From: Aphanomyces cochlioides
Lineage: Eukaryota; Oomycota; Saprolegniomycetes; Saprolegniales; Verrucalvaceae
Length of the DNA: 64,000 bases
Assembly (NCBI GenBank): GCA_019828595.1
Contig: JAHQRK010000003.1
Coordinates: 2,852,001 to 2,916,000, forward strand
Direction: 5' to 3'
Shown piece after piece: positions 1 through 11,540 of the stretch; position 1 is the first letter of the stretch; each line of letters starts with the position of its first letter. The notes under the pieces are model-generated. The model ran no database searches, was not told where the DNA came from, and worked only from the letters and a program-made list of their open reading frames with translations. The translations under genes and the position numbers were made by a program.

Positions 1-35
1 CCAGACGGTACCTCTATTGTTTTGGACGATAATAT

Positions 36-829
36 GTGAAGATTCCTGTTGTAGCGGGCAAAGGCTTTAAACGTGCTGCTGCCGGAGCCATCTATGCTCC
101 TGTTAAAGGTGTCGTGTATGGCGGACGGGCCATTCTAGGCGGTGTCGTTGCGGGCACAGCTGCTGTTGCTGTTGGTTTGGGTGGCATGGCTGTGAGTATT
201 GGCATGGGTGTAAAAGAAATGGGAGAAGCTGGCATCAACTCAATCACCAAGCCTGCTCGTGAGCGACGAGCGAGTAATCAATCTGACAACCAGCGCATAA
301 GTGATGCGTCATCGATTGCCGCTGATGAGAAGTCATCTCGAGACAGCACGACACGACAGCATCCACAGCAAACACCACCATCGTCCGATAATAACAGTAC
401 GCCCGTCCTCGGTACGTTTCTTAATATCTTCGCTATCTCACAGCAAGAGTAGAAGGGGAAGAGCACCATGTGCCGACTTTTATGGGCGGTCTCAAGAAAG
501 CCACTGTTGGTGCTGTCGCCATCCCTGTTGCGGTACTATTCCTCCATGTATTGTTTTTGTCTGATGGATTTCTGAAGGCCGTCGTAAGTGGCGGTGCATT
601 TATTCTTGGTGGCGGTGTCCTCGCTGGAGGATACGTTGTGGGTGGTCTTGCTGGTGCTGTCAACAATGTTCAATCAGGTGTCAAGGAAGTTCAAGCTGCT
701 CGTCAAAAGAAAAGCGACGCTGCTGAGCCTCAATCGATCGTTCCCGTCGCACAAGCTGTTCCTGTCGCTCAAGCAGTTCCTGCGGCCGAAACAGTACCGA
801 AATCTATTGATCAACAAGATATTGATTGA
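36..829 (+). CDS. Hypothetical protein with two Gly/Val-rich hydrophobic modules (5' end probably missing)
   Basis: Two coding exons are visible. The first runs to 411 and ends at a strong GTACGT donor. The second starts at 444 (after CAG) or 453 (after TAG) and ends in TGA at 827-829, giving an intron of 32 or 41 nt. Each exon carries a similar block, VVYGGRAILGGVVAG and VVSGGAFILGGGVLAG, each followed about 15-20 residues later by a GVKE(M/V) motif, so the protein looks like an internal duplication of a glycine-zipper membrane segment. The C-terminus has a short VAQAVP repeat and is polar. There is no ATG in frame: a stop lies at 30-32 and an AG at 40-41 could be a splice acceptor, so the true start is probably upstream of the window. 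Function is unknown; a membrane-associated role is inferred from composition only. It converges on mevalonate kinase with two bases between the stop codons. Confidence 0.55.
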
Positions 830-831
830 GT

Positions 832-2148
832 CTATTCTTCCACTTGATGAAACTCTACGCCTGGTCCACCGAGTGCGGTTTCAATGCACGTGAAGCCTTC
901 TTGAGTCAACTCGTACTTGAGCAATGCAATGTCGTCGTTAGTAGCATCGGCAGGTACAAGTGTGATGGTACAGCCTCCGCCTCCAGCGCCAGTGAGCTTG
1001 GTCACCATGTTGTATTTGGCCGACATCTCGCAAATTGTCGTAATGGACTGGTGGCCTACTTCTAGAGCATCTAAACAAGCTTGATTGGTCGCCATCATAT
1101 TGGCCAAGTCGGATTCCGATAGAGAATTTGATTGCACCTAGAAAAATGATTCATGCCAATCATTGTGATGATGCTAACTTGTTGTTGAAAGGTCTTCGCG
1201 AGCTCTTCAATGGTGCGGAAATGACCTTCAACTGTCACAGGGTCGGCTGTATGGAGAGATCGGACGTGGTTAACAAGCACTTTGGTTTCCCGGGGTACAT
1301 GGGTGTTGGTGAGGAGGATCCGCAGTTTGGGCATGGAAAATGTTTCCAACGACTAGATTTCACATGACATGATTGAACTCGGATTTGACGACACCTTTGG
1401 GTTCTTGCGGTACATAAGGGCACCGCCGTAGGTTGCAACACTGTTGTCTACGCCAGATGGATCATCATGAAGCAGAACTTCGCCAGCAAATGCATATGAG
1501 TTGATCGTGTCTAATGAGACAGATTCTTCGCGGCACCTAATAATTTCATACAGAGACGAGAGAATAGAATAGAATTACCTCAAGAGAGCTGCAGCCATGG
1601 AGACACTAAAGGCGGCCGAAGAGCCAAGGCCAGCGCCGACTGGGAAATCACCACTTTGGACTGTCAACTCAATGCCCGTTGATCTATCATCCATGAGATA
1701 AAAATCAAGTGGGCTCATACTCATCCAAGACTTGAGGCACGATTGCAAGCAAGAGAAAGAGCGCAGGTCGCAACGCGTTGGCGTCTTTGGGATGTTCGTC
1801 TTTGAGAAAATTCGTCAATGTAGCAGTAAGTGATGGCGACGGGCGAGGCAAAAAGACAGCATCATTTGACACAATCTCTTTGACCTTGTTGGAAGGCCAA
1901 GACCGTCTCAAAGGCTCTCCATCCTTCTCGCTCTTGAGATTTTCAAGTGCAATCCAAACAACAGGCTCGCCGCCAAATGTCTACACAACATTAGAAGAGC
2001 CAAACTGAACGAACAGTACCACACGCGTCGAAACACGCAGACTAGAAACTGAAGCAGCAACGGCTGGAATCCCATACACGACTGCATGCTCGCCAAAGAG
2101 AATGACCTTTCCTGGCGCGCTCGCCTCACTTGCCACGAACTTCGTCAT
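832..2148 (-). CDS. MVK: Mevalonate kinase
   Basis: GHMP-family kinase that phosphorylates mevalonate with ATP in the cytosolic mevalonate pathway to isoprenoids and sterols. Visible motifs in order: APGKVILFGEHAVVYG near the N-terminus, PVGAGLGSSAAFS (the ATP-binding glycine loop), DPSGVDNSVATYGG (catalytic Asp region) and LTGAGGGGCTITL near the C-terminus. Length about 380 residues, normal for the family. The start ATG at 2146-2148 opens directly into MTKFVASEASAPGK. Four introns of about 40 nt split it; the first is 1981-2019, another removes about 42 nt after KNPK, and the last lies before VQSNSLSESD. Oddity: between FLLLAIVPQVLDEY and PLDFYLMDDR the frame changes with no plausible intron. 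GGG at 1711-1713 (CCC in the sense strand) would have to be two bases to keep frame. This is either a sequencing or assembly error or an inactivating mutation; the gene is otherwise well conserved. Confidence 0.9.
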
Positions 2149-2278
2149 TGCGACAGTGTGACACACAAAGACAGGAACCTCTCGTTTTCGATCACATCGG
2201 TTCTTGGAGGTCAAACCAAGTCAACAAGCTACGATAACACCAAGAGCAGCTCGATTGCACCAAACTCTATGCGGTTCT

Positions 2279-4581
2279 TCAGCTTGTAGATGAGAGCAGT
2301 CTTTCAGTCATGTCTTGAGGTCGCGCCACGAATTTAAGTATGATGACATTCAAATGCCAGAGACATTTCAGGATGTGAAATTCAAACAAGAGGCATACCA
2401 AGGGACAGACGAACGCTTCCAGCAACTTCTGGGGTGTAGCACAAAGCAAGCATCAAGTAACGCTATTGCATAAGGCCAAAAATTTGACCAGAGCCTTGAG
2501 ATTTGATTGCAATCAATGGTCAGTTTGCAGATTGTGGGCAGGTCGAGAATGTACACCTTTGTTTAACAAGCCTTTGCCCTCCAGCACTCTCTGAGTTCAA
2601 CGAGGGAGACAATAGGAGCCTTTTGGATGGCATGCAAGTGTTCCATCTCATCCTTTATGAAAATCTCCAAATCTTCAGTGATTGAATCCCATTCATCTGC
2701 ATCCCATACTGTTGTCGGATCATCAAGTGGAAAATACGAGCGTTTTGGAGTAACGTGTCGGCCCTAACTGCAATTTGAGATCGTAATCTAGGTTGTGCAA
2801 AACCTGCTGTTGTTGGAATCGGACCAACGTAAGCATACTCTCGACTGGAATATCTGTCCGAGCCATTAAGGGATTCAATCCAGCCATGTTTAATCCAGGA
2901 ATATACGCTTCCAGACCAATTGTCAGTGGCACATACCCATACAATCTAGAAGACGTCATACTTAAACCAGCTTGTCGACATACCGTGAGCAAAAAGAATG
3001 AAATGTTGGAGTTGAGTCTGACACGAAAGAGTAGAAAGCTTGAACGTTGTTTGCATATGCTGCGACCATGTCGAAGGGAAATTTTTGCTCCTTGAAAGCC
3101 ACAAGATCATTTGTCAACTGCGTTTCATTCAATTGCCACTGGCGTGCAAAAGTATGCGCGTAAGACGCAAGAGAAATCCATTGGAGCGCCGGTACTTGTG
3201 ACGTCTAATCCACTGTGATGGATTGTTCATTTGTTCATTGGGGGAGGCTACCTTTGGAGGACTCGATGAAATATACAAAGCCTTGCTGAGGAGCATCCAC
3301 GGGATATCACATGTAGCCCAAAGCGTATCAACCATCTCCGAAGTTTCATCAAGTGATGACAGCTTTGTCAAGAGCAATACAACGTCAAAAGTAGTCAACG
3401 GGGTATGGCCCGAGTTATCAAGGGCTGCATACGCATCCTGAAGTGCAGCACATACGTCAGCAATAGGATGAACGGCTTTGGACCGTAATACGCAAGCAAT
3501 CCAAGTCGACCACGAGGCAAGTGAAGGCATTGTTTTGTTAGAAATGGTCGCAAGAGGGCTGAACAGAACATCCCGGACGATGTCTTTGTACTTGAGAAAG
3601 ACACGAGCTGTGATAAGTCGTAGCATGTATCGAATGCAGAGAGAAGACGTAAGAGACAGCTCAAGCGAAGTAATTGCAGCACGGGCGCTTTCCAAGGACA
3701 TTGTTGAATCACACACGACACCGACGAGTTGGACCTTGATCGTTGCAAGCACCTAGTAAATATTAGCACCATCTCTGAGTGTTGTGGAAACCTCAATTAG
3801 ATGGGCTGTAACAGCGTGCACTTTCTTATCAACAGAGGTGATAGATATTGTTTGACTTGAAGAAGATGAAGGCTGAATAATGGAGCATGCAATGAAGAAT
3901 TCGCGAGTGCTCACTGAAGTCCATGTGTTGACACTTAGAGTCCATAATCCGGACAATTCGTCCATTTCCTGGAGATTTTGTGAGCACGTGAGTGAGTATA
4001 CAGTGTCTGGGCTCGGAAGGCTCTTGAAAGGGAGCAACATGCGCACGTTTTCATCCCACAAACAACTGTATGGAACGTTTGCTCCCCATGTAATCTACGA
4101 TTCATCGGCATAAAACAATATGAAGTCATAAAAAAGACAGAACCTGGGCAAAGGAGAGTGAGTCTGGGGCACGGTCATCGATCCCAGGTCGAGAATGATT
4201 GGAATCTTGATTCGTTGCTTTGTCACTTTCTTCCAAAAGCAAAAGATCATCTAGCAAGGGAGGATTCGAAGTTGTCGATCGGGATTTCCTCTGTTGCATA
4301 GTCCGATGCTGAGCCATCATAAGTTTCATTTCTAGACGGACATTCGCTGGGCAATACACACAAGTGGACAAATGACGAAGCATCGTTTCAGGAACACCAC
4401 GAAGCGCTTCGATACTTTGAGGTCCTGCTGCGTCGCTTGTCAATGCCTGGGCTTGAGCCTGCGAGCAATATCGACAATAAACATGGTGGTGGAACCTGTT
4501 TCGTTTCCCACCACGGATAAAATGCGCCCAAACAGCGTGAGATGGACGGCCTGCTTTAGTCTTTCGGCCTGCGGCACTCAT
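2279..4581 (-). CDS. BED-type zinc finger / hAT-transposase-derived protein (3' part frame-disrupted)
   Basis: The start at 4581 gives MSAAGRKTKAGRPSHAVW, followed by a BED-like finger (CRYC, then HLSTC about 50 residues later). After an intron come segments resembling the hAT RNase-H-like core: LWTLSVNTWTSVSTREFF, VQLVGVVCDSTMSLESAR, then FLKYKDIVRD and a long helical region. At least five introns of 39-47 nt can be placed, for example before VLATIKVQLVG and before TSQVPALQWIS. Several introns, no flanking inverted repeats and a position tightly upstream of mevalonate kinase suggest a host gene derived from a transposase rather than a mobile element; that is inference. The last 300 bases read well only if frame changes at about 2431-2434 (GGGG) and 2384-2386 (AAA). 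Both are homopolymers, so this end is either decayed or mis-sequenced. The hAT assignment is moderate. Confidence 0.5.
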
Positions 4582-4853
4582 CCCCACCTTTTTTAAGAAT
4601 GAATGCCATGGGAATGCTAGTATCAAATATTTTAAATCCATTTAAAATACCCCTTTTCAACCAAAGTCTGGTTTTTGAATATGTCTAAATATCTTTAAAC
4701 AAGGGGTATCCATGCCATTCTAAATTAAATTAATTTATATTGATAAATATATATACAGATTTATTTTATTATTCCTGCACTTTTTCATGGATTTTCTCAA
4801 TGGATCCATTTCTCTTTCTGCTCAATCGAAGACAGTCCAGCTTGCTCTCAACG

Positions 4854-6875
<2,022 letters not shown>

Positions 6876-7057
6876 TCTCTCTACTGCATCTCCAAGATAT
6901 GCATGGCCATCCCTAACACGCTTGTTTTGTATTCTTTCTACTATTTTCGTGTCGATAGATACCCTCGTGCCGTTTGAACGCATGTCGCTTGACTTGCAAC
7001 ACATTCGCGGTTATAAATAGGTCGTCAGTGATAGATATGATACACTCATCCGCCAAC

Positions 7058-8655
7058 ATGTTGAGCATGCCGTGGATCTGGTCTCTCATCTCCTTGCTGA
7101 GGATAGCCACTTCCGCGTCCTCCAGAGGTGCAAATTCTCGGCATGGTATCCTTTTTATCCTTGACGTAGGCTTAGTCCGCATTCCACTTGTCAACTATGA
7201 CCAGCTCCAATTCTATGGTACTGTTCACATTGGCACACCACCTCAGCCCTTTCGAGTTATCTTTGACACTGGCTCAAGGTGCTTCCTTCGCTGCATTCAT
7301 CAGCTCACTCGTTGTAGTGACGTATGGATTCCGTCGGCGGCTTGTAATGCATGCTCTGGCCAATATCGTTTTCGTGCAAATGAATCATCAACGTACTTGG
7401 ACTTCTTGTTGAAAATCATCATTTCGTAGATTTATTTCAAGTGGAAACAACTTCACTGCCTATTACGGCAGTGGATCAGTCAGTGGCAATATTCTCCATG
7501 ACGTTTTAGCTCTGGGAAACTCGACGCCTGTGGTCTTGAGGACTCGTATGGGCATGGTGGACGATGAAGAAATCAATATCCAACGGTTTGAATCTGAAGG
7601 CATTGTGGGACTTGGTTTTCGCGCATTGGCAACGATCACAATGCCCCCAATTGTCGATTCCCTTGGACTCGGTGTCTTTTCCCTGTACATTAGTCCATTG
7701 CCGGACGATCCAGGCCCCCCATCACAGTTGATTCTTGGAGGTATTACCAAGATTTTTCAACTAGCAGTCACGTGAAGTAGGAGTGGATCATAACTTGGCT
7801 GGCATTGATTCTCAGTGGCATTTCTTTGACTTGTTTCAGCCCCACGGTAAGATTGGCGTGCTACAATGGTCGTAATGTCCCTATTTGCGATAGAAGTGGA
7901 TGGATTCTGGGCAATCAAACTGAAAGCTTTTCACGTTACGTCGATGAAACTGAGCGATGGCTCGGAGAACCTCGTGGCAGTTGTCGACTCTGGGACCTCA
8001 CTTATTTTGCTCCCACAACCAATATATCAGGAGACCATGGCAATTTTGTGTCGCCACGTCGAGCCCGATGGACCGTGCGAGGCATTTGGCAAGGGCTATG
8101 TCTGCTCTCATTGCAGCCATGCTGATTTTCCATCCATTACATTCCAGTTTGACACGGGTCCGCCCTTCGTTCTCCAAGCAACAGACTATGTCAGGTACAA
8201 ATTTTCCAGGGCTGCAAGCATATGGCCACGACATAGATGCGATTCAACCTCATGCTCACCACAAATCGATGTGAGCTCGACCAGCTTTTATGTTCTAGGC
8301 GATATCTTCCTCCGGGTTCGACCTATTTACATGAGAGTAAATGGTCTCACGTGCGTCCTTTAGGCCTATTACGCCTCTTTCGAAGTTCAGAAAGCTCGAA
8401 TTGGATTTGCTTGTCCTCGTGGCTCTTGCAATGGCGGTGTGAAGCCGCCATTGCTGATTCAAACAAATGTAGGTGGAGTCAACATTTCTCGTTCATTGAC
8501 GATTCTGTCTGAAGACGTCATTTCTTCTTCGTCTATCTCGACTGTATGCCCATGCATTTGGCATTGCTGTTTTGCTCTTTGCAATCAAATGGCTGTATAA
8601 CGAATGGCGGTGGCGGCATCGCTGGCCCAAATGGTGTTCCCAACAAATAGTTTAA
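7058..8655 (+). CDS. Membrane-anchored aspartic protease (pepsin family A1)
   Basis: The start at 7058 gives a signal peptide ([20 protein letters not shown]). The pepsin fold is recognised by [24 protein letters not shown] with the first catalytic Asp (codon 7265-7267), [14 protein letters not shown] (the flap), IVGLGF, and [17 protein letters not shown] with the second catalytic Asp (7986-7988). The C-terminal lobe ends [26 protein letters not shown]. Introns of 37-48 nt are clear at GS|SDVW, before the flap region, after LILGG, after QPH, at DYV|R and at FLR|AYY. A 46-nt intron after PPLLIQTN restores a frame ending in [18 protein letters not shown], a C-terminal membrane helix with a basic cytosolic tail. 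A 30-nt GT-AG stretch at 7144-7173 keeps frame and may or may not be an intron. Both Asp residues are intact, so an active membrane-tethered protease is expected. Confidence 0.88.
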
Positions 8656-9194
8656 TAGAATTGAAATCAGGATAACTGACTTGTCGATCTTGAGCAGCTC
8701 TCCACACACATTAATTGTTCCTGGGCATACTTGTCCTATCTCAAATAAGCCATAAATTGTTGGCTTGATTTGATGGTTGCCCCATAAGATGCATACGGCT
8801 ATAAGATGTCGTGGAGATCTTCTTAGCTGCAGCCCTGCGCACCCAAAATCTGTCTCGACAAAAAATATAGAAGAGGCTTTCCCATGCCAGTCATGGTTCT
8901 AGTGTGACTTCGCTGGAAGATCGCAAACATCGCACTCTTATTGGATAATTAGAGAAAAATATTATCCAATTAAATTTCTTTATTTAATATCAATGCTATT
9001 TGATTGGCTGAATATTTACAATACTAATCCCATCAAGTCCCACAACTCTAAGTGTGAAACCCATCCAACAGTCCAGAGATGAAGTGGCCGGCAAGCTGGG
9101 CGAGCCTTACCACCAAAGTCTAGAGTTGCACGACGCTTTGATGTATTCAGCGTGTTTGTCCCTTCGCATCCTTTCCTTTCACATCTCTTTCCAG
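8656..9194. other. Intergenic stretch, AT-rich, with an inverted CCAAT box
   Basis: No gene recognised. The middle part is AT-rich (about 8940-9000), with TTGGATAATT and its complement-like partner TTATCCAATTAAAT around 8940-8970 forming a short inverted repeat. An inverted CCAAT box lies at 9002-9011. This looks like the promoter of something transcribed rightward near 9.05 kb. Confidence 0.3.
9002..9011 (+). promoter_or_regulatory. Inverted CCAAT box (GATTGGCTGA)
   Basis: GATTGGCTGA preceded by TTT. The same ten bases recur at 9490-9499 and 19136-19145, and close relatives occur at 47243 and 59600, mostly in AT-rich DNA near gene starts. CCAAT is the NF-Y site in eukaryotes; use here is inferred. 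Confidence 0.4.
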
Positions 9195-9480
9195 GTGAGT
9201 GGGCTTCTTTCGAATTACTGTTTTTTGTCCCTCCAACAACATTCACTTTGATCACTCAAGACACAACCAGGACTCCTCCGACTTCACCGCTTCCGCCGCC
9301 AGCACATGCTCCCTTCATTCAAGTGCGACCTACCACCCTTTCGAGCCCAGTTCGAACGCGCGCTCGCCTCCACGAACGTGCTCGAGTGTTGCGACTCATG
9401 CCTCCTGCCCCAGATCGCACATGATCCTATCTTATCCATTGGCCAATCAAATACAAGTATTTGATTCCGTCAGATCTAAG
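9195..9480 (+). pseudogene. Possible aspartic protease remnant
   Basis: In one frame FVPPTTFTLITQDT (about 9217-9260) resembles the strand leading to the first active-site loop of pepsin-type proteases. In the next frame DSSDFTASAASTCS and SSATYHPFEPSSN (about 9270-9355) resemble the stretch that follows DTGSSD in oomycete aspartic proteases. The two parts are in different frames, no intron joins them sensibly, and an intact DTG is missing. No second catalytic lobe follows. It lies in the same orientation just behind the intact aspartic protease, so a decayed tandem copy is the simplest reading. It could also be chance similarity. Confidence 0.28.
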
Positions 9481-9499
9481 AACGATTTTGATTGGCTGA
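9439..9499. promoter_or_regulatory. Pair of oppositely oriented CCAAT boxes
   Basis: TTGGCCAATCAAATA at 9439-9453 and TTTTGATTGGCTGA at 9486-9499 are arranged as an inverted pair about 45 bases apart, just upstream of a short ATG-started frame at 9547. A promoter role is inferred. Confidence 0.35.
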
Positions 9500-9546
9500 C
9501 GACTTTTCAAGTGTCACTTAGGCCTCATTTTCACATTTACGACGCG

Positions 9547-9714
9547 ATGTTCAAGACTCTGGCCGAGAAAGCAATCGAAATGTTTATGAGTGCGCCGCAA
9601 GTCACGCCCCGAGGCGCCCGTATTCCAAGCGATATGAGCACAAGAGCATCGACGGACGCATCGTGGGCATCGCTCTCCCAGTTCCCAGTTCGTCAATCGT
9701 CCATCAAGGCGTAA
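9547..9714 (+). CDS. Possible small protein, 55 aa
   Basis: ATG-started frame reading MFKTLAEKAIEMFMSAPQ, then Ser/Thr/Arg-rich sequence with STDASWASLSQFP, ending QSSIKA before TAA. It follows a double CCAAT region and an AT-poor leader. Composition is protein-like (amphipathic N-terminal helix, polar tail), but no domain is recognised and no other support exists. It could equally be the last exon of a longer gene or non-coding. Confidence 0.3.
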   Translation: MFKTLAEKAIEMFMSAPQVTPRGARIPSDMSTRASTDASWASLSQFPVRQSSIKA

Positions 9715-9968
9715 AGAGTGACAGCCATGGTGCGCACTCACTTTTCAATTCGTTTTCACTTGCATGTGGTCGAAGAAGCTCTCGATGAAGTGTTCGATGT
9801 GGGAGTAGACCATTCATTACGAAATATATATTCGATCCTATCGTCCCTAGTGCGTCTTCAACGTTGTGGAGCACCTGACTTCGAGGAAGGTTATGGTGAA
9901 TCTTGGATGGCCTCGTGGTCAACGGCTATCGACTTAATTGATGGAATAAACGTGCCATCCCGAATAAT
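9715..9968. other. Spacer with no gene recognised
   Basis: Open on both strands but no recognisable domain. A plus-strand frame with MVRTHFSIRFHLHVVEEALD runs through it and then into the antisense of the homeodomain gene's last exon, which argues against it. Confidence 0.25.
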
Positions 9969-11336
9969 CTACAATGTAGCAGACTGTCCAGAGGTAGCAG
10001 ATGAGCCAGGTGCTGTTGTAGGTTGTGCTGGAAGCGTTGCTGTATCACCTTTGACTTCGGGTGGACCTTCATCAGTCCTTAGTCGTTTCTGTGCAGCTTC
10101 TTCAAAGAACTCTGCAAGCAGCACGAGTCAGCTTTTCCTCTCTTGACTTAGCAGTACCTCGGATGTTGAAACGATGGACAAGGGCCATAAAGTAATCTCG
10201 ATGGCGCATAAACATCATCTCCAATCCACTGAGAAGACTCGCATCCAGAAGAATGTTGCCTTCTACAATCGTTCGCTTATTAGCGCGTTGTCGCTTGTTG
10301 GTTCGTACCATTGTCGACGTAGCGTTCACCAAACGAAAACATTGTCGAGCCAAACCTTGAACGCATAAACTCCCAGCAGCTGTCCGCTCGCTCAGCTACG
10401 ACTTCACGTCCGCAAGTCGGATCGGCACAAGATTTCCTCGCTTTGAACTCTTGGTCGAGACGAAGGCCGAGCGATGGCTCTTGCACAACAAAGCCACGGA
10501 ATTCCTTCTTGAGCCGGACGTCTTGGCGATCCATGAGCTGTGCGATGCGGAATTCTCGTTCGTTGGAATCAATGACATTGGCATAATCTTCCTAGACGCA
10601 AAAAAATCAACGGTGCAACCAAAGGATGATGACGTACTGCCCACGCGCGACTTCGTTTGAGCTGGCTTGGGGTCAAGAGCCGACGTAATTCACCTGCACG
10701 TTCGGCTCGCTCCTCTGCGACTTTCGTTGAAACAGCTCGATGTTTTGTTCGGGGTGCTTGAACGTCTTCCATGGCCATCTGCCACGCCTCAAGGCCAGCA
10801 TTGCCAGGGATGACGATGCCGCCTTTCTTTTTGAAACGATGTCGTTCGCCTTTGAACCATGCGGCAATCTCGCTCGAGGTTAAACCATAGCGAAGCGCCA
10901 TTTCAACAATGTCTTCACGGGTTGGGTGAGGATTGCGAAGGAAAGCGAGCTTGAGTGCAAGTTGCTGCTGCGCCGATTTGATGTTGTTGCCAGGTGGGGA
11001 ATAGGATGGAGGTGGCACCAATGGAAAGTATCGCGCGACGGGTGCAACTTTGAGAGCTCTGCGCATTCCACGTTGTCGAATATGACTCGAGCTCGAGTAG
11101 TCAATCAAGTCGTCGGTCTTCATGACGTGCGCAAACTCTGTTTCACCCGATGGAATGGGTCCCGTTGCAGACCCAGGAGCTGCTGAAGCTGCTCCAGAAG
11201 CAGTAGAGCCGGTCGCCGCAGATCCTCCTGGAAATGGAATATCTAGCGGCATTGGTATCTGCATCATATCGAGCGTGTTTCCCCCCAATTCTTCCAAGTC
11301 CACCGACAAATCATCTTCACCGAAGTTTTCCTCCAT
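9969..11336 (-). CDS. Homeodomain-like protein with a divergent recognition helix
   Basis: The start at 11336 gives MEENFGEDDLSVDLEELGG, an acidic segment, then an Ala/Gly/Pro linker. At about residues 125-180 is a helix-loop-helix-turn-helix block: QQQLALKLAFLRNPHPTRED, then ALRYGLTSSEIAAWFKGERH followed by RFKKKGG. This fits a homeodomain with WFKGER in place of the canonical WFxNxR, so the Asn usually at position 51 is Gly. The rest is helical and charged (VIDSNEREFRIAQLMDRQDV, GLEMMFMRHRDYFMALVHRF) and the C-terminus is low-complexity Thr/Pro/Ser. Introns: 46 nt after KRSRAWA, about 43 nt before RTIVEGNILLD (weak GTCGAC donor, uncertain), 46 nt after RFNIR. A nuclear DNA-binding role is inferred; the missing Asn makes specificity unclear. 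Confidence 0.6.
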
Positions 11337-11540
11337 CAGAGATCGCACAACTTGATCAATGCGCCACCAAGATATACGTGACCATCCATTGGCCCAAAAT
11401 TTATATATTTATGACCAATTATTGTCCAATATATTGCAATAATTTAAGAAAATGGTCTTTTCAATAAATAATTTATTGCTTGTGAGGTTGAATGTTGATG
11501 TGAACAAATGTTGCAATTTGAAACAAATGTCTGTTCATAC

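Noticed and set aside
7144..7173. 30-nt intron in the aspartic protease propeptide
   Set aside because: GT-AG ends fit and the result reads well, but length is a multiple of three with no stop, so it cannot be told from coding sequence without RNA data.
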